DNA of 64,000 nucleotides from Stictocephala bisonia. Taxonomy: Eukaryota > Arthropoda > Insecta > Hemiptera > Membracidae. The notes beneath the pieces are model-generated. The model had not been told where the DNA came from. It saw only the letters and a list, made by a program, of their open reading frames with translations, and did not search any database. The stretch lies in NCBI GenBank assembly GCA_035578905.1, contig JAQJVL010000154.1, forward strand, positions 1,626,177 to 1,690,176. Reading direction: 5' to 3'. A program made the translations under genes and the position numbers. Shown here in pieces: positions 12,006 to 25,056 of the stretch; the first letter of the stretch is position 1; each line of letters opens with the position of its first letter.

Positions 12006-12989
12006 AAACTGAATACGATATTGTAGCCTGTATATATTACTTCATTTCAAAATGTACTCAATCGATAGATGCTAATCCGAAAACCTTTTCAGTTCGGACA
12101 GATCAAATAAGTGCTTTGTAAAATGAATATTAGCACGGAATAAATTATAAAATACTAAATATTATTTACGGAAAGATTTTAAAATGTATTTGAGTGTGTT
12201 GTAAAAGTATTGTGTGAGTTAGACATTGAGACTGGGGTGGTTTTTCAACCATAGGCTCCCCATATGAATTTGTAACAGCTGTTGCTGATATTCTCTATTT
12301 ATAGTTTGGTTAAAAACCTTCATACCGACACAAATGCCACGCAAATTTGATTATCCTCCTCATTGTTGCAATTAAATTGACAAATTTAATATCAGAAATT
12401 AGTTATAGTGGTAACTATTATAACAATAGGCAAATCCCTATAGTTATTATTAAAAAACTTTTAGTTTTTGAATATCTTAAAGTATTGTTGAGAATGGTAT
12501 TTTAAGTATTTATACAAATCAAAATAAATATATAAAAATGATTATCAATGCAAGAACGAGGCAGTAAGTTGTAATACATTCATTAACGTACACTTGACGA
12601 GTTTAATTCCCAGAACTTCATAAAATATTTATTATTCCAATAAAACATTTTTACTAGTAGATCTTGTTATTATGGTCTAGTGATATTAAAGCAAACGTTT
12701 TAAATAAAATATGTTAAATTAATATATTTACATATGTTTTAAAGTTAAAGCTTTTAAACAGTAACAATTTTAAGCATTTATAGGAAAGAATTAATCTTTT
12801 TTTTATATAAGATAAATAACAGCGTCATCAAAATAAGATTTTTAATTGATTACTTTTGAATATAACTTTTAGCAGAAATATAAAATTTATTGAACGTCTG
12901 ATATCTTAGAGCCCAGACTCATCTAGATGACATTTTAGCTTGTAGTAACTATTTAAAAACTATATTTCTATTCTTATATATTTCTTTGT
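12006..12989. other. AT-rich intergenic DNA
   Basis: I see no gene, repeat array or strong motif here. Confidence 0.5.
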
Positions 12990-13222
12990 AGGTTATCTGA
13001 AAATCAGACCAACACTTCGTGGTTCAGATTCCACGTAAACCTGTAGGTCCCATAGTTGCCTTGGCTATTGGGTTATTAATAAATATTCCTGTCTGAGCCG
13101 AGTCGAACTCAGATAGTAACTATGACTACACTCGTTCATCTACACTCATCACATTGATTCACTTTTCATATCACTACGATCGGTGTCTTAGAAATAAATA
13201 ATGAATAAAAATGAATAACTGA
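12990..13222 (+). repeat. SINE family A, copy 1 (5'-truncated)
   Basis: It shares with the copies at 24.5, 27.4, 15.5, 53.6 and 56.9 kb a tRNA-like core: an A-box-like TATCTGAAAATCAGACC, then a B-box-like GTGGTTCAGATTCCAC that would fold as a T-arm. A common body follows, and the copy ends with ATGAATAA-type repeats. These are the marks of a tRNA-derived SINE made by RNA polymerase III and moved by LINE enzymes. Confidence 0.7.
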
Positions 13223-14677
13223 TAATTTAAATTTGCTTTGTTGTCTTTAAATGGAAATCACTTAATTTTTAAAAATATAATTAGCTTTTTCCTCCTTATT
13301 GATTTAATTGTGATAAACTTAAAATTGTTCTAAATTTAATTTGATTTATTAAAAAGAAGCTAATGTCACAAAATAAAACCAGATATTAGCGGAGTTTGCA
13401 CCACTAAGTATATATGTAATAACTGTAAAAAAAAAAATAGTTTATACTTTTATTCTGAGAACCGTCTGATTATAAATAACTGAAATATATTATCATTTAT
13501 TACAAAATATAAAACATTTATTTAAAGTTTTTAACGAGAGTATAAGAATTCCGATTCAAATAGGGCCATTACAGTCCAAATAACAAAATAGTTCATTGTG
13601 TCGCTATGTAAATTAGCGATCGAACAGGGGTTGCAATTTACGACTACAAACCAATTGCCTACGAACAATGTTGTTTCAACCAGCAACAGCGAATCAATTA
13701 CACTCAGTGAGTAGTTACAACAAATCCCGTTATGTTTGATTTGTTTAAGCTTGGTTTGCTTGGCAAATTGGAAATGTAGATGAAATATTTACATTCAATA
13801 GTTAAAAGAGCATTGTTTCATATTTTATAGCAGCATACGTAATTAATTGCATTTAAAATTTGTTATGACAAATTTAAAACGTCAATATTTAAAATACAAT
13901 CATCAAACCAACAAATATTTATAGCTATTACACGCTAATTCTAACAATGGCTTTATTCGTGATCATAAAAATGGTACATTCATACTTTTTTATACAAATA
14001 TCTAAAATATTCTGTCTTCAGATGTATTTATTTCAAGTAACTTAATTATTAGTCTCCCAGTTATGTGCAAAAAATTCTCCCATACTTTAATAGAACTCAT
14101 AAATCAAAGCCTCTTTATACGTGCCTCTAATTCCTTAGGAATATCGAGGTTTTTGTATTAAGAAGGAAAACTTTTGATGAGTTGGACACCAACTTGTTAG
14201 GGAAAGTGTTCATAGACCACAGTTCTATGCTGTCCAGAACGGAACTATGTCGTCTATTTCTTGGAAAATTAGCTATATTTTACTGTAGCATATTTAATAT
14301 TCAATGATTTAAATAACTTTAAGTTCCACTGCATTTACGTAGAAAACTTCAGCTTACACCAATTCTAGAGTGATTTTAAGACCAAGCTCTCGACCCGCAA
14401 CAATTGCTCTGTAATCTTAACCAGTGGTCAAGTTGAGTTACAAAGGGATGAACAGATATAGGTTCTGTCAAATGTATAACACCCTCTAAGGGAGAATACA
14501 ATAAGGGAAGGAGTTTTGTTTGTGATTCACATTCTAATGTGGCTCCTCAGATTAAAGTACCTAAGCACAGAATGGAGCATAACGCAAGAAAATATCCATT
14601 TATGAACTAAATTAAAAAAGATAAATAAATAAGAAGTTATTGTAAAAAAGCTAATACTAATACAGCTAATAACATAA

Positions 14678-14715
<38 letters not shown>

Positions 14716-14984
14716 ACGAGAAAATTCTGTGAACTTTGTAATACCATGAAAAAATTTCAAAGAAAAATATAAACATTTTGTATTCAAAATATAATGATAA
14801 TTTTATAAAATGCCCAATACATTGCTGAGGGTTATAAATGATAGTGTTTTTAATGTATACATTCTGCTGGTATTTAAAAAAAAAGAAAAAAAATTGTTTT
14901 GCAGCAATAATAATTTTTGTCCATGAAAATCTATTTTTAAAATTAATACTACTACTTAAGTTTATTTGGTTCTTAAATTTACTA
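13223..14984. other. AT-rich DNA with a (TA)n tract
   Basis: No gene recognised. There is a (TA)n tract at about 14684-14713. The stretch 13555-13745 is of more balanced composition and contains ATGTAAAT (POU-octamer-like) next to ATTAGCG; it could be regulatory. Near 14360-14440 there is a weak SINE-like remnant. Confidence 0.35.
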
Positions 14985-15178
14985 GACCGTTTACTCATAA
15001 ATAGAATTAATAATCAAAATTATGTCAGTGGCTTTGACTGGTGGGTTCCGACGTTATCACACGATTACATCGTCAAGCAACATCGATCGTGGCTGTTCCT
15101 TGGACGGGTAACTGGTGAGGTAAGGGATCTAGTCCTTGTACGCAGACGGCTCTTCACCCTAACTGTTCCTATTAAATA
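14985..15178 (+). repeat. Dispersed repeat family B, copy 1
   Basis: It shares with 28685-28835 a block reading CAGTGGCYTTGACYGGNGRG then TTCCGACGTTATCRCA, followed by a diverged body, over about 150-170 bp in the same orientation. Two copies in one window indicate a dispersed element, possibly a SINE. No coding capacity. Confidence 0.55.
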
Positions 15179-15515
15179 ACAACCCTTATAACTTTTTAAC
15201 TGTAAGTTATATATATTTGCACTAATCATTAGACAATCTACACATGATATTCATACGGTTTAACCAACCAAAACATCATTTAGAGGAAGATGTTCAGTCA
15301 TCAATAATGTTCAAATAATTAATTCAAATTAATTTGATTAGCGTATTTTATCTTCTGTATGTTGGAGATGTGAAACGAGGACGTTGTTACCAATATTTTC
15401 ATGTTACCTCCCAGCTCTCTAGACTTTCCATTTTAAGAACTTGTTCGATCTATGCACTTTAAAAATATAAAAATTTTATTTTAAAAGTAACAAATAGTCA
15501 TTGTTACTAACTAAG

Positions 15516-15671
15516 GTTGAATGTTCCTCAGAAAAAGCCATTTATTAATAGCCCAATATCCAGGGCAAAAAATTGATCTACAGCTTTACATGGAATCCGA
15601 ACCACGCAGTGTTGGTCTGATTTTCAGCTAACTGACAAGTCTGATGCTCAGTTCTCTTCCCAGCGCAAGTG
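15516..15671 (-). repeat. SINE family A, partial copy 2
   Basis: The reverse complement carries the same tRNA-like core (CAGCTAACTGAC region, then the T-arm-like GTGGAATCCGAACCAC equivalent) and part of the body. It lacks the distal part. Confidence 0.65.
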
Positions 15672-15795
15672 TACAAATTGTGTAAATAATACTGTTTTAC
15701 TAAAATAGTTCTGGATGGTTTTATAATTATTTGACAATTATTTACTTCCTTCAACTTTGGTGAGAGAGAAACGTAAATTACTTCACCGGACAACG

Positions 15796-15966
15796 CGTAA
15801 TATCGTACGTAATATCGTACGTAATATCGTACGTAATATCGTACGTAATATCGTACGTAATATCGTACGTAATATCGTACGTAATATCGTACGTAATATC
15901 GTACGTAATATCGTACGTAATATCGTACGTAATATCGTACGTAATATCGTACGTAATATCGTACGT
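15796..15966. repeat. Perfect 12-bp CpG-rich minisatellite, 14 units
   Basis: CGTAATATCGTA is repeated about 14.25 times with no substitution. Each unit has two CpGs, and unit junctions form CGTACG palindromes. Both strands stay open in at least one frame (NIVR and TILR repeats) as a by-product. The absence of mutations implies very recent expansion or ongoing homogenisation. Confidence 0.97.
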
Positions 15967-18814
15967 TTCCGAATCATAAAACTAGCTTAACTCAGGTTAA
16001 ATATGCAGATGTCACGTTCCCAATGTGAAGGAAAGTACTTTTATGGCATGAAAATAACAACTAATTTAAAATATTATTATTTTCATAATTAGGTTGAATT
16101 TAAAATCAGTGACAAGATTAATAGAACAACACCATTGTGCCTGACCTAATTATGTAGATATGAGACAATTATTAGCTTGTGTTTGTTGTATCAGAAATGA
16201 ATAATTCGTATTAACATGACTCGATGCAGGATTTTTTTGTCATATTAAACTTAATAATAAATGTTTACTAGTAGCAATTATTAATTGAATATTGTGAACT
16301 AACGTTTTAGATAATTATGTAAGCACTGAAACAATATAAAATAATATAGTTTCTCAAAAAAAATTAGGGTGAGGAACCATCTTAAATTTTTTGGCTAATT
16401 TAAATAACGAACGTAATAATTAAATTTCTACTATATGCAAAGAAATTACGTTTCAAGTTATATGTATCATATTACTGTAGTACAACATGAAAATATTGTT
16501 AATTTATATATATATATATATATATATTTCAATTGTAAATATATAAATAAGTACCCATAGGGCCAAAATAAAAAAAATCACATTTACAGAAAACGTCGTT
16601 TGCTAAGTTACTTGTTTTCCTTAAAATTCGTAGCTTAATTTCAAGTAATGTTTGATTAACGAAAACATACAATACAGTTTCAAGTAGTTGTTATTTTACT
16701 TCTTACTCGATAAATCAGCGACGTAACTTCTGAGAAATTTGAGCCAGAACTAAATTTTCCCTGAGAAATGACTAAATTGTTAAACTGTCAGTCTGAAAAT
16801 CTTAAAGAAATACGTTACTTTTTATTTTTGAAAGTAGTTCTACGAATCTTAGTTGAAAATATACATTGAATAAGTATATAAAAATAAATGATAAAGAATA
16901 TTAACTATGTCATTTCGTAGATAAAACTGTACAATTATATTTTAGAACTTTTATTAAAAAGTGAACATTTTATTTATAAGAGAGGGTTTTGGTCAAAAAT
17001 ATAAAAAAAAGTCAAAAATATTATTTTGTATAATAATTATGGTGGTCAAGAAGGCTTTTTAGATTATCTATAAAAAAAATTGCAGCACACAAAACAGCAC
17101 AACTGTTCTACTAACCATATAGCATAACTAAGGTTCTACTCTAACAATATTGTACATGTTCCTGATCTCGATCAATTATTGATACATATTCTGCCTCGTG
17201 CAAGTAAATTATCCCGTCTAAAAAAAGTATGTTAGTAGTAGTTTTATTTATATACTTAATTTAAAATAAAATTGAAGACTATCTAATTATATGTTTTCTA
17301 TTAAGTAAGTATTAAATAGTTAAAAATTATTTTAAACAGTTATAATTTTTTCGAATATAAAACTATGGTTACTTTAATTATGCCTCTCAGAATTAAGATG
17401 CTGTTGTACGAAGACAGTAATGACAATATCTAATAATCTAAATATACTATTGTACTTGATATTGTTTTCTGTAATATTACATTACAGAATGCTTCTAAAA
17501 AAGGGCTTAACAATTATATAATAATCAATAACAAAAGTTACAAATAACAAAAAGAAGCAATTCATGTCTTACGTTAGTTTAAACATTAAATAAAAACTCT
17601 ATCAAACCAATTATTTATTTAAAGTTTTAAAACTCATAATTTGTTCCCTGTTCTTCTATATTCTTATGTAAACTCACTAAAACATGCGTTTTTACTGAAA
17701 AATCGTATTATATGAAAACAAACTTTAAATGACTTAGATAAAATTACTTTCACGATTAAATTCTGTTGTTAATTTTAAATTATTTATATTATAATTTACT
17801 AAATAAGTTTTCAAGTTACCACTTTAATCTTTCTCTGACGTTACACAAATTCGTAACAAAACATTTTGTAAAAAACTGTGCGTCATTATTTTTCAAAAAG
17901 AACTTTGGACTTGTTAGAAAGTTCTTCAGAACAGATGCTTCTGTCCTGTAAACTGACAACATTGTTAAAGTGACAGTCTTTCTGAAAACATTTTAGAAAT
18001 ATATTAACTTGTGATTTCTGGTGAAAGTTTTATACCTCGAGAGTTGTTAGGGAAAGTATGTGATCCAAAGTTAATATATCTTTAAGAAAATTTCAACAAA
18101 TAGAGAAAAGTTTATTAGTTATATTGAAACAATAGTTTTGTTATATAATTCATAAAAATATTGTATTATTAATATTCCTAATACAATTTTTTCCTACGTG
18201 TATTTATAGTTTTTTTTTTTTTTTTCACCATATCTAGTTAGGTATTATTATTGTAATAACTAATTGCTCGTGCTTACGTTTAATGTTACCTAAATATCTT
18301 CCAGGGAAGGAATACTCATTTATGAAATAATAATACTTTTAAGGAAACCTTCCATTGACATTAATACTATACATAGTTCTTTATAGTAACTTTCTATACA
18401 ATACTACCTACTTAATATTTCTTATCACATATCACATTTTTCCTATATATAACATTGTACGTAAATTAAATGCAAACATATCTGTCATAAACGATTTTAA
18501 TTTCTTTTGAGTTGTATATTGTTAGGCTGATCAAAGATTTTAATATGGTCACAACTATTACTATGTTTTAAAATATAAACCATGGAGGTTAAGATATCAT
18601 AAATTAGCTAATAGTTTCAAGGAAAATTGATTTTGTTCAAGTTCTTCGAACCATTTACGTTACAACATTTACTAAACAAGGTGGCTACCAAGTTTTAAGG
18701 ATATGTTAGCACTTATTTCTATTAGAATTTTACTTTATATTTAATCTGCCTCATAACAATATTATTTTAAAAATACAATTTTTGCTCAAGACACTATTTA
18801 ATAAAGACCTACCC
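15967..18814. other. AT-rich intergenic DNA
   Basis: No gene recognised. There is a (TA)n tract at about 16505-16528 and a poly(T) tract near 18211-18225. Confidence 0.5.
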
Positions 18815-19470
18815 TTACACGTACAGTGGTATTGACCCACCCACACACGTACAGTAGTATTGACCCACCCACACACGTACAGTGGTATTGACCCACCCTA
18901 ACACGCATAGTGGAATTGATCCACCCATACACCTACAGTGGTATTGACCCACCCTTACACGTATAATGATATTGATCCACCCTTACACGTACAGTGGTAT
19001 TGATCCACTCGCCCACCCACACACGTACAGTGGTATTGATCCACTCGCCCGCCCACACACGTACAGTGGTATTGACCCACCCTTACACGTACAGTGGAAT
19101 TGATCCACCCACACACGTACAGTCGTATTCACCCACACTAACACGTACAGTGGTGACTCACACGCCCACCTATACACATACAGTGGTATTGACCCATCTT
19201 TCCACCCTTAAATGGACAGTGGTGTTGACTCACCCACCCACCTATACACGTACAGTGGTATTGATCCACCTACCCACCCACACACGTACAGTGGTATTCA
19301 CCCACCCTAACACGTACAGTGGTGTTGACTCACACGCCCACCTATACACGTAGAGTGATATTGACCCACTCGTTCACCCATACACGAAGTGGTATTGACC
19401 AACTTGCCCACCCTTCCACACTAAGCGGTATTGACCCACCCACCCACTCTTACACGTACAGTAGTATTCA
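18815..19470. repeat. Degenerate minisatellite of about 28 bp, C-rich on the plus strand
   Basis: About two dozen imperfect units centre on ACACGTACAGTGGTATTGAC then CCACCC, with length variants that add CACTCGCC or CACACGCC. Frames across it are pseudo-repetitive (Thr/His/Pro/Val-rich) without a gene-like start. Confidence 0.9.
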
Positions 19471-19484
19471 GTGACAATATACAT

Positions 19485-19695
19485 TAAGTCAAGGCGTTAG
19501 TTAGGTGGGTAAGAGATTTTCAAGGTGTAACTTTGGTGGGTGTAAGGGTCAGTCAAGATGTAAGTCTGATTGGTGGGAAGATCAGTCAAGGTGTAAGTTT
19601 GGTGGGTATGAAAGTTAGTCAAGGTGGAATTATGGTGGGTGGGAGGGCAATTTAAGGCGTATGTTGGGTGGGTGGTACGCTCAGTCCAATAAGTC
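19485..19695. repeat. Related minisatellite in the opposite orientation, G-rich, about 37-bp unit
   Basis: Units read GGTGGGTNNNANGGTCAGTC then AAGGTGTAAGTTT. The reverse complement (TTGACTGACCCTTACACCCACC) resembles the 28-bp unit to its left (TTGACCCACCCTTACACG). The two blocks therefore look like diverged relatives that switch strand at about 19.48 kb. Confidence 0.65.
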
Positions 19696-21334
19696 GAAAA
19701 CAATTATGAATTGAGATAGTAGGCTTTAACGTGACCACGGACAACCAAAATACTTTTATCAGGATGATAATATTGTTGGATAATTGCCGGATTATAAAAC
19801 GAAAGAATACATTCATAACATAAAACGAAAGTAAAAAATTCCAGAAGTATTTCGGCTAAGAATGTTTTTTTACGGAATGAAAATATTTGCCTAGAAAAAT
19901 TTCCCTTATCAGTAAGATACTACTAAATCCTCAGTAAGATAATTAATAAAGTTAACTCTGTTCCTATCTGACAGAATATTATCTAGCTATTCCATTCAAA
20001 ATGTGAATACTAAAATTGTTTTTAAAAATATATCAGTATTTATACCGTACTTAAATGGTATTTTACTGGAACGTTTAATGAACTATTTTATCAATAAAAT
20101 GTCCTCTTGGAAATTATTTTCATATAAGCAAAACATACGAAACAATACTGTTAGGTTGGTGATATCAACTGTAGATTGGTCACATCTTATTGGTAACTCT
20201 TATACGTCTTTTCAAAGTGAGCCAACTCTGTCGGGATGAGTTCTTACTGTCCCACCAATTTATAACAATAAGAATAACATGAAGTCTTGGAAGAACTCAT
20301 TATCGCCTTTAGACAAATTGAGGTTGATCATTGACAGTTTTAATGTACAAAATTGTAACTATACCAATTAATTACTATATCAATTTTAATAATTATATTT
20401 ACCAAAGGCAATCGCTTGGTTTGTTCATAAGTTCTTACTTGAACTTCGGTAGGAAACAATTTTTCAAAGGACATTTCTCATATCCTTTACAAAAATCTTT
20501 TTTTGAAAAGTTCTTATTATTCCACTGACTAGTTTTGTTATATTGAATGTTTATTTTGGAGCCTAAATCAAAAGAAGGGGTATAAAATAATATGTATGTT
20601 TATAAGTATTATACATAAAACTAATTTACAAATCTCCAACTAAAGAATTTAGTAATATAATGATTGGAGATCAAAAATAACCACACAGATCCTAACAAAT
20701 CAACAACTTTAGAACCTTGAACGAAGTAAAGTAATATATATGGCTTATGAAATATGGACCTGAAACATCCTGAAAAAAATATATAAAAAACAATATTATA
20801 TAAGGAAAGAGAAACATTTCTATCTAAATTAGTTCGCAGTTTAAATTAAATATAATAATTTAATTATACAAAATACAAAGTACAGAGGTTATTTTGAGCT
20901 ATCATTAGAAACTTGAAATGATTATGATAAATAACAGTCAATAATTAATTACTTAACTAAACGGTTCTGGAGTGATAACAGGTTACAAAGTAATGACGTC
21001 ATTTACAATATGGCACACGTTAAAATAAGTTATGTAGGAGTTGCAAATTATTTACAATAAAATGTAATTGTTTCGTATATCCCTTAGTTAACGTAAAAAT
21101 GTTAGTTTTTGGGCACTTCTATCTGTAAAATAATAAGAAATAAAAATTAGTTATAATTTAGAAATTATAACTAAAAACACCAATAAAATGTAAAAAAACA
21201 CCAACGTGTTATTATTGAAGTGATTATCAAAATGTGGTTTTTGTTATTGTGAAACGCTATTATTATTTAGTAAACGTTACTGAACAGTTAATTTGTGCAA
21301 TCAGGCCTGTGCGTGGAATTTATTGAAAGAGTTT
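19696..21334. other. AT-rich intergenic DNA
   Basis: No gene recognised. The short plus-strand frames at 20003-20239 and 20331-20528 show no motif and have AT-driven composition. Confidence 0.45.
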
Positions 21335-21425
21335 AGAACCAACCTTTAGCTTAGTTGGGGATTCAACTGATCCCCTCCGCAGTCCGAAGTCTTAGCCACT
21401 GGACAACCACTACTGGTTAGAAAGC
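21335..21425 (-). repeat. tRNA-derived SINE head (family C)
   Basis: On the minus strand GTCCAGTGGCTAAGACTTCG resembles a D-arm with an A box. GGGGATCAGTTGAATCCCC folds as a 5-bp T-arm with a B-box-like loop. The acceptor stem and a proper anticodon arm are not evident, so this is a SINE head rather than a working tRNA gene. Confidence 0.45.
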
Positions 21426-24400
21426 TATTTTATTAACTTCAACCATCAACAAATCATTATTATTACATTTAGTTCCATAAATTATAAACAAATATGGTTG
21501 AATCTAAAATAATTTGAACAAATAATTAATAAAACAATGAATTAAAATATTAGTTTTAAATTTCCCCTATATAGGATATTATTCGATGGGTTAAAAGAAA
21601 TAATTAAGCTTTTGAATAGTAAGCTTAAATAATAGCCATGCTAACTTCTTTAAAAAATTACAATAGCTTGTAATATTACAAAATTTGCTTTTGTAATTTC
21701 AGTGTAACAATAGTTTTAAGTACTTCTAAGTTTTAGATACATTTATAAAAATTGTTGTTTTACACTTCACTACAACATGAGGTGTCTCTAACAGTAGCCT
21801 AGCGTGTCAAGTTCAACCCTCAGCTGCGTGACAGGGGAGTTTTTTATCGCGTGTCAAAATTCCATTCCGCTGCCGCTTTATTGGTTGCGTTTTATGTTTT
21901 AATGACTTCGTAATAAAAATGTGGCACATTCTATTACTATATTGTGATAGATATAGCCTCAAAAGGAATTTTACTCGGGAGCGAACTGTTGGTATATAGA
22001 TAGATTATTTATTTTTACAAAGGAACAAATATTGAAGTAGATATAATACAAAGAATTATGAAAATAATAATTTTATGGTTACATGTTTTTTGGAGAATAC
22101 ACCGCGTCCACTCATCAATTTACGTGGTTAATTCTAAAATAAATAACAGTACAAAAGAAGTATAGTTTTATACTAAGTTTATAAACATCACGAGCTAAAA
22201 ATAATAAATATTCTAAAATCTGAACACAATTACACATACAGACCAATGCTCCATCAAATATGCACAAGTCATTATTACATAATTCACATTCATAATGACA
22301 CATAACATTAAAAAAAATTGCATGAACATTACATATATATGCATAATTATGTAATGGGCTGCAATTAAATAAAATATTATTGTTAAAAGGCCTATTTTGT
22401 ATGTCTTTCTTATAAATTTTAGTTATTATAATTCACCTGAAACTGATAGTGGCATGCCACTCTGAAACCATTCAGTTTAAAACTTCCGACTTGTGAAAAA
22501 GTTCTAATAAGTTTAAAAATAATAATAATTTCTTGTCTCCAATGATATAATGAACTTTAAACAAAACATAGACGTGTATATTATTTAATGTATTATTATA
22601 TTGTATTAAGTTGTAAATATAATAATATCTACTATTTATGTGACTTGATTTCATAACTATGTATTCGATATATTTAACTGTTCTTAAGTATTTTCGTTCC
22701 ACAATATTTAAAAAATAGAATAAACTTTTGAATTGCCTTCAAAGACAAAATGTTACGATAATCACTTTAAACGAGTCTACTGATATCATATGGAGCTTTT
22801 GAAGAGTTAATAATATAAATTGGTGTTTTGTAGAATGCAAATTGAAAACCAATAGTGACTTGTTTAGTAGTTATAATATGAAAAATTAGTAGACTTTACT
22901 AACTGCAAAGACATTTTTAGTATCTTTAATGCAATTATACTTTCTACTCAGCATGCTATTGTTTGTTATTTTTTGTAATATTAAGATTTTTCTAAATTGT
23001 TCTAAACATTAGCTACAGCGATGTATATTTACACATTTTATTTATTATGCTTAGCCACTCTAATTGTAAAGCTATCAAATTGAATACCAGAATCCAATCT
23101 GAATTTCTCAATTCTGAGTCCATTTAGATGCCTGGAATACCTGGCCAAATACCTACATGAAGTTGAATTGCTAAATTCAAATCAACTATCCATTCCAGTA
23201 ATGACTAAATTTCCCAAATTCCAAACCACCCTCTCATCATTTGACATTATTTTTGTGGTTTTAAGTGTGTAATTTCCTGAACACTTAATAGTTACATTTT
23301 TTCCTATTCCATTTAATTACTTATATGTAAAGTACATTCTATCTAGAGTGTTTTATTTGTCAGTTCACATGGACCTACAGGCTTGCTCTGGGGTTTGGTT
23401 AGATAAACCAAGCAGTATCATGATGACTGATTTATGTTTTATGTTAGATATTTAAATAAAATCACCACTAATAATAATAGCAAGACTTCAACATACACTT
23501 TCTCATATTTTTTAGAGGTTGAGTTCAATAAATAAAACCTGTCCACGATTGATGTTTACATTATTTTAATTTAAACCGTTTAATATCAATTTACGAAAAC
23601 AATTGTACATGTCACACAAGCATGTCATATTTTTGTGTAATGAGTAGTCTACCCAAAACTAATGAATTTTTTAGTATTGATACTCTTTCATATGATTATT
23701 TATAATGAAGAAATTTTACAGAAAAAGAACATATAAAACAGGCTATAAATACAAAAGTTCAATACACCACAAAAGGAAGGTTTCTTAAATTGAAGAGATT
23801 TTCTTTATTTCACAGAGTAAACGGATTCCATGAATTGACTAGGAAAAGCTTTCTACTGAAGGCACTTGTCAAAATGGTGAACATTTTCTCACTCTAAAAG
23901 AAAATACGTTAAACTATGTACCTACAACAATTTTAATACCTGTGAAAAACGGTCCCTAGAAGAGAAGACGGTAGGTATCATGCGCTTCTGTCATGACGTC
24001 ACATGGGTAAAATTGCTGCTGGATGGAACAAGAAACAACAAATATACACAAAAATATGGTTGTCATTCATATAGTTGCACTTACACTAGTAGGAAATACT
24101 TTGCTTACTATAAATCTGAAAGTTTCTATGTGATTGGTAGATTTAGTTAAAGCAATTTGGTTTGCCCGTGTGACGTCACGGTCTGGTCTAGTTACCACGA
24201 CTAGGATACTCAAATATTTGATAATATTAACATATAAAATATACATGGTGTATTACCAGGAATTAATAACGTATAGCTTATCTGAACGTGACATTAAAAA
24301 TATTTTAGAGTGAATTGGAGTTAATAACGCTTATAATGTGTGATGTACTGTGTAAAACTCGCTGGTGAAACCACCAGTTCACACTGGTGGTGGAGTGCTG

Positions 24401-24489
24401 TAACCCAGCTACTTGGGGACAAAGTGTTTGGGAGATTGTAGGCGATAGGTTCCATGTTCGGTCCTCTTAATACCAACACGTCGTCCACC
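21426..24489. other. AT-rich intergenic DNA
   Basis: No gene recognised. Near 21780-21880 there is a GC-richer stretch with a B-box-like GTTCAACCC, perhaps another SINE relic. Confidence 0.4.
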
Positions 24490-24806
24490 CAGTGGTTGTC
24501 ATATACTTGGACACTACTAGAAAAGTCTGGGTTGTCCATGTTGGAAGGTAGTCAAGTTTCAGATGTTGCGTAGGGAAGATAACTGAGTGTGAAACTTGTC
24601 AGATAGCTGAAAATCAGACCAAAAATACGTGGTTTGGATTTCACGTAAAGCTGTAAGTCTCATAGTTGCCCTGGCTATTGGGTTATTGATAAATATTTCT
24701 TTCTGAGCTAACTCAAACTTAGATAGTAGCAATGACTACACTCATTCACTTCTCATATTCGCCCATTCTCTACGATTGGCGTCTTAGAAATGAATGATGA
24801 ATAATA
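24490..24806 (+). repeat. SINE family A, copy 3
   Basis: A long copy with the leader GGTAGTCAAG, the tRNA-like core (TAGCTGAAAATCAGACC, then CGTGGTTTGGATTTCACG) and the shared body, ending in ATGAATGATGAATAAT. The 50 bp before the leader also match the flank of the copy at 56.9-57.2 kb, so the full element is longer than 300 bp. A 72-codon minus-strand frame at 24321-24539 partly overlaps this leader and is probably chance. Confidence 0.7.
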
Positions 24807-25056
24807 GACACCTTTTTTATGGAGACAAACAAAAGTCCTTCTATAGCGATTCTTTCTCCATTTATTTATTCAAGTTAGGGCTTGTTGTTTCCAACACACT
24901 AAAAGTTATGATTTCCAAATAGTTTTCATTTTCATTTGATATACTCTGTATTACTGAAGCCTATGATTCTAAGACTAGGAATACACTATTTTCATTTTTA
25001 TCTATTCAAGATGCAGCTGATTTATCTATTTTACAATCATTGTTTAAGCTTAATCA

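Noticed and set aside
15757..15990. NIVR / TILR repeat proteins
   Set aside because: Direct read-through of a perfect 12-bp repeat.
21335..21425. A working tRNA gene on the minus strand
   Set aside because: D-arm and T-arm-like parts exist but no matching acceptor stem or anticodon arm; called a SINE head instead.
24321..24539. 72-codon minus-strand ORF with some protein-like text
   Set aside because: It partly overlaps SINE family A sequence, and the related copies at 53.7 and 57.1 kb do not keep the frame.
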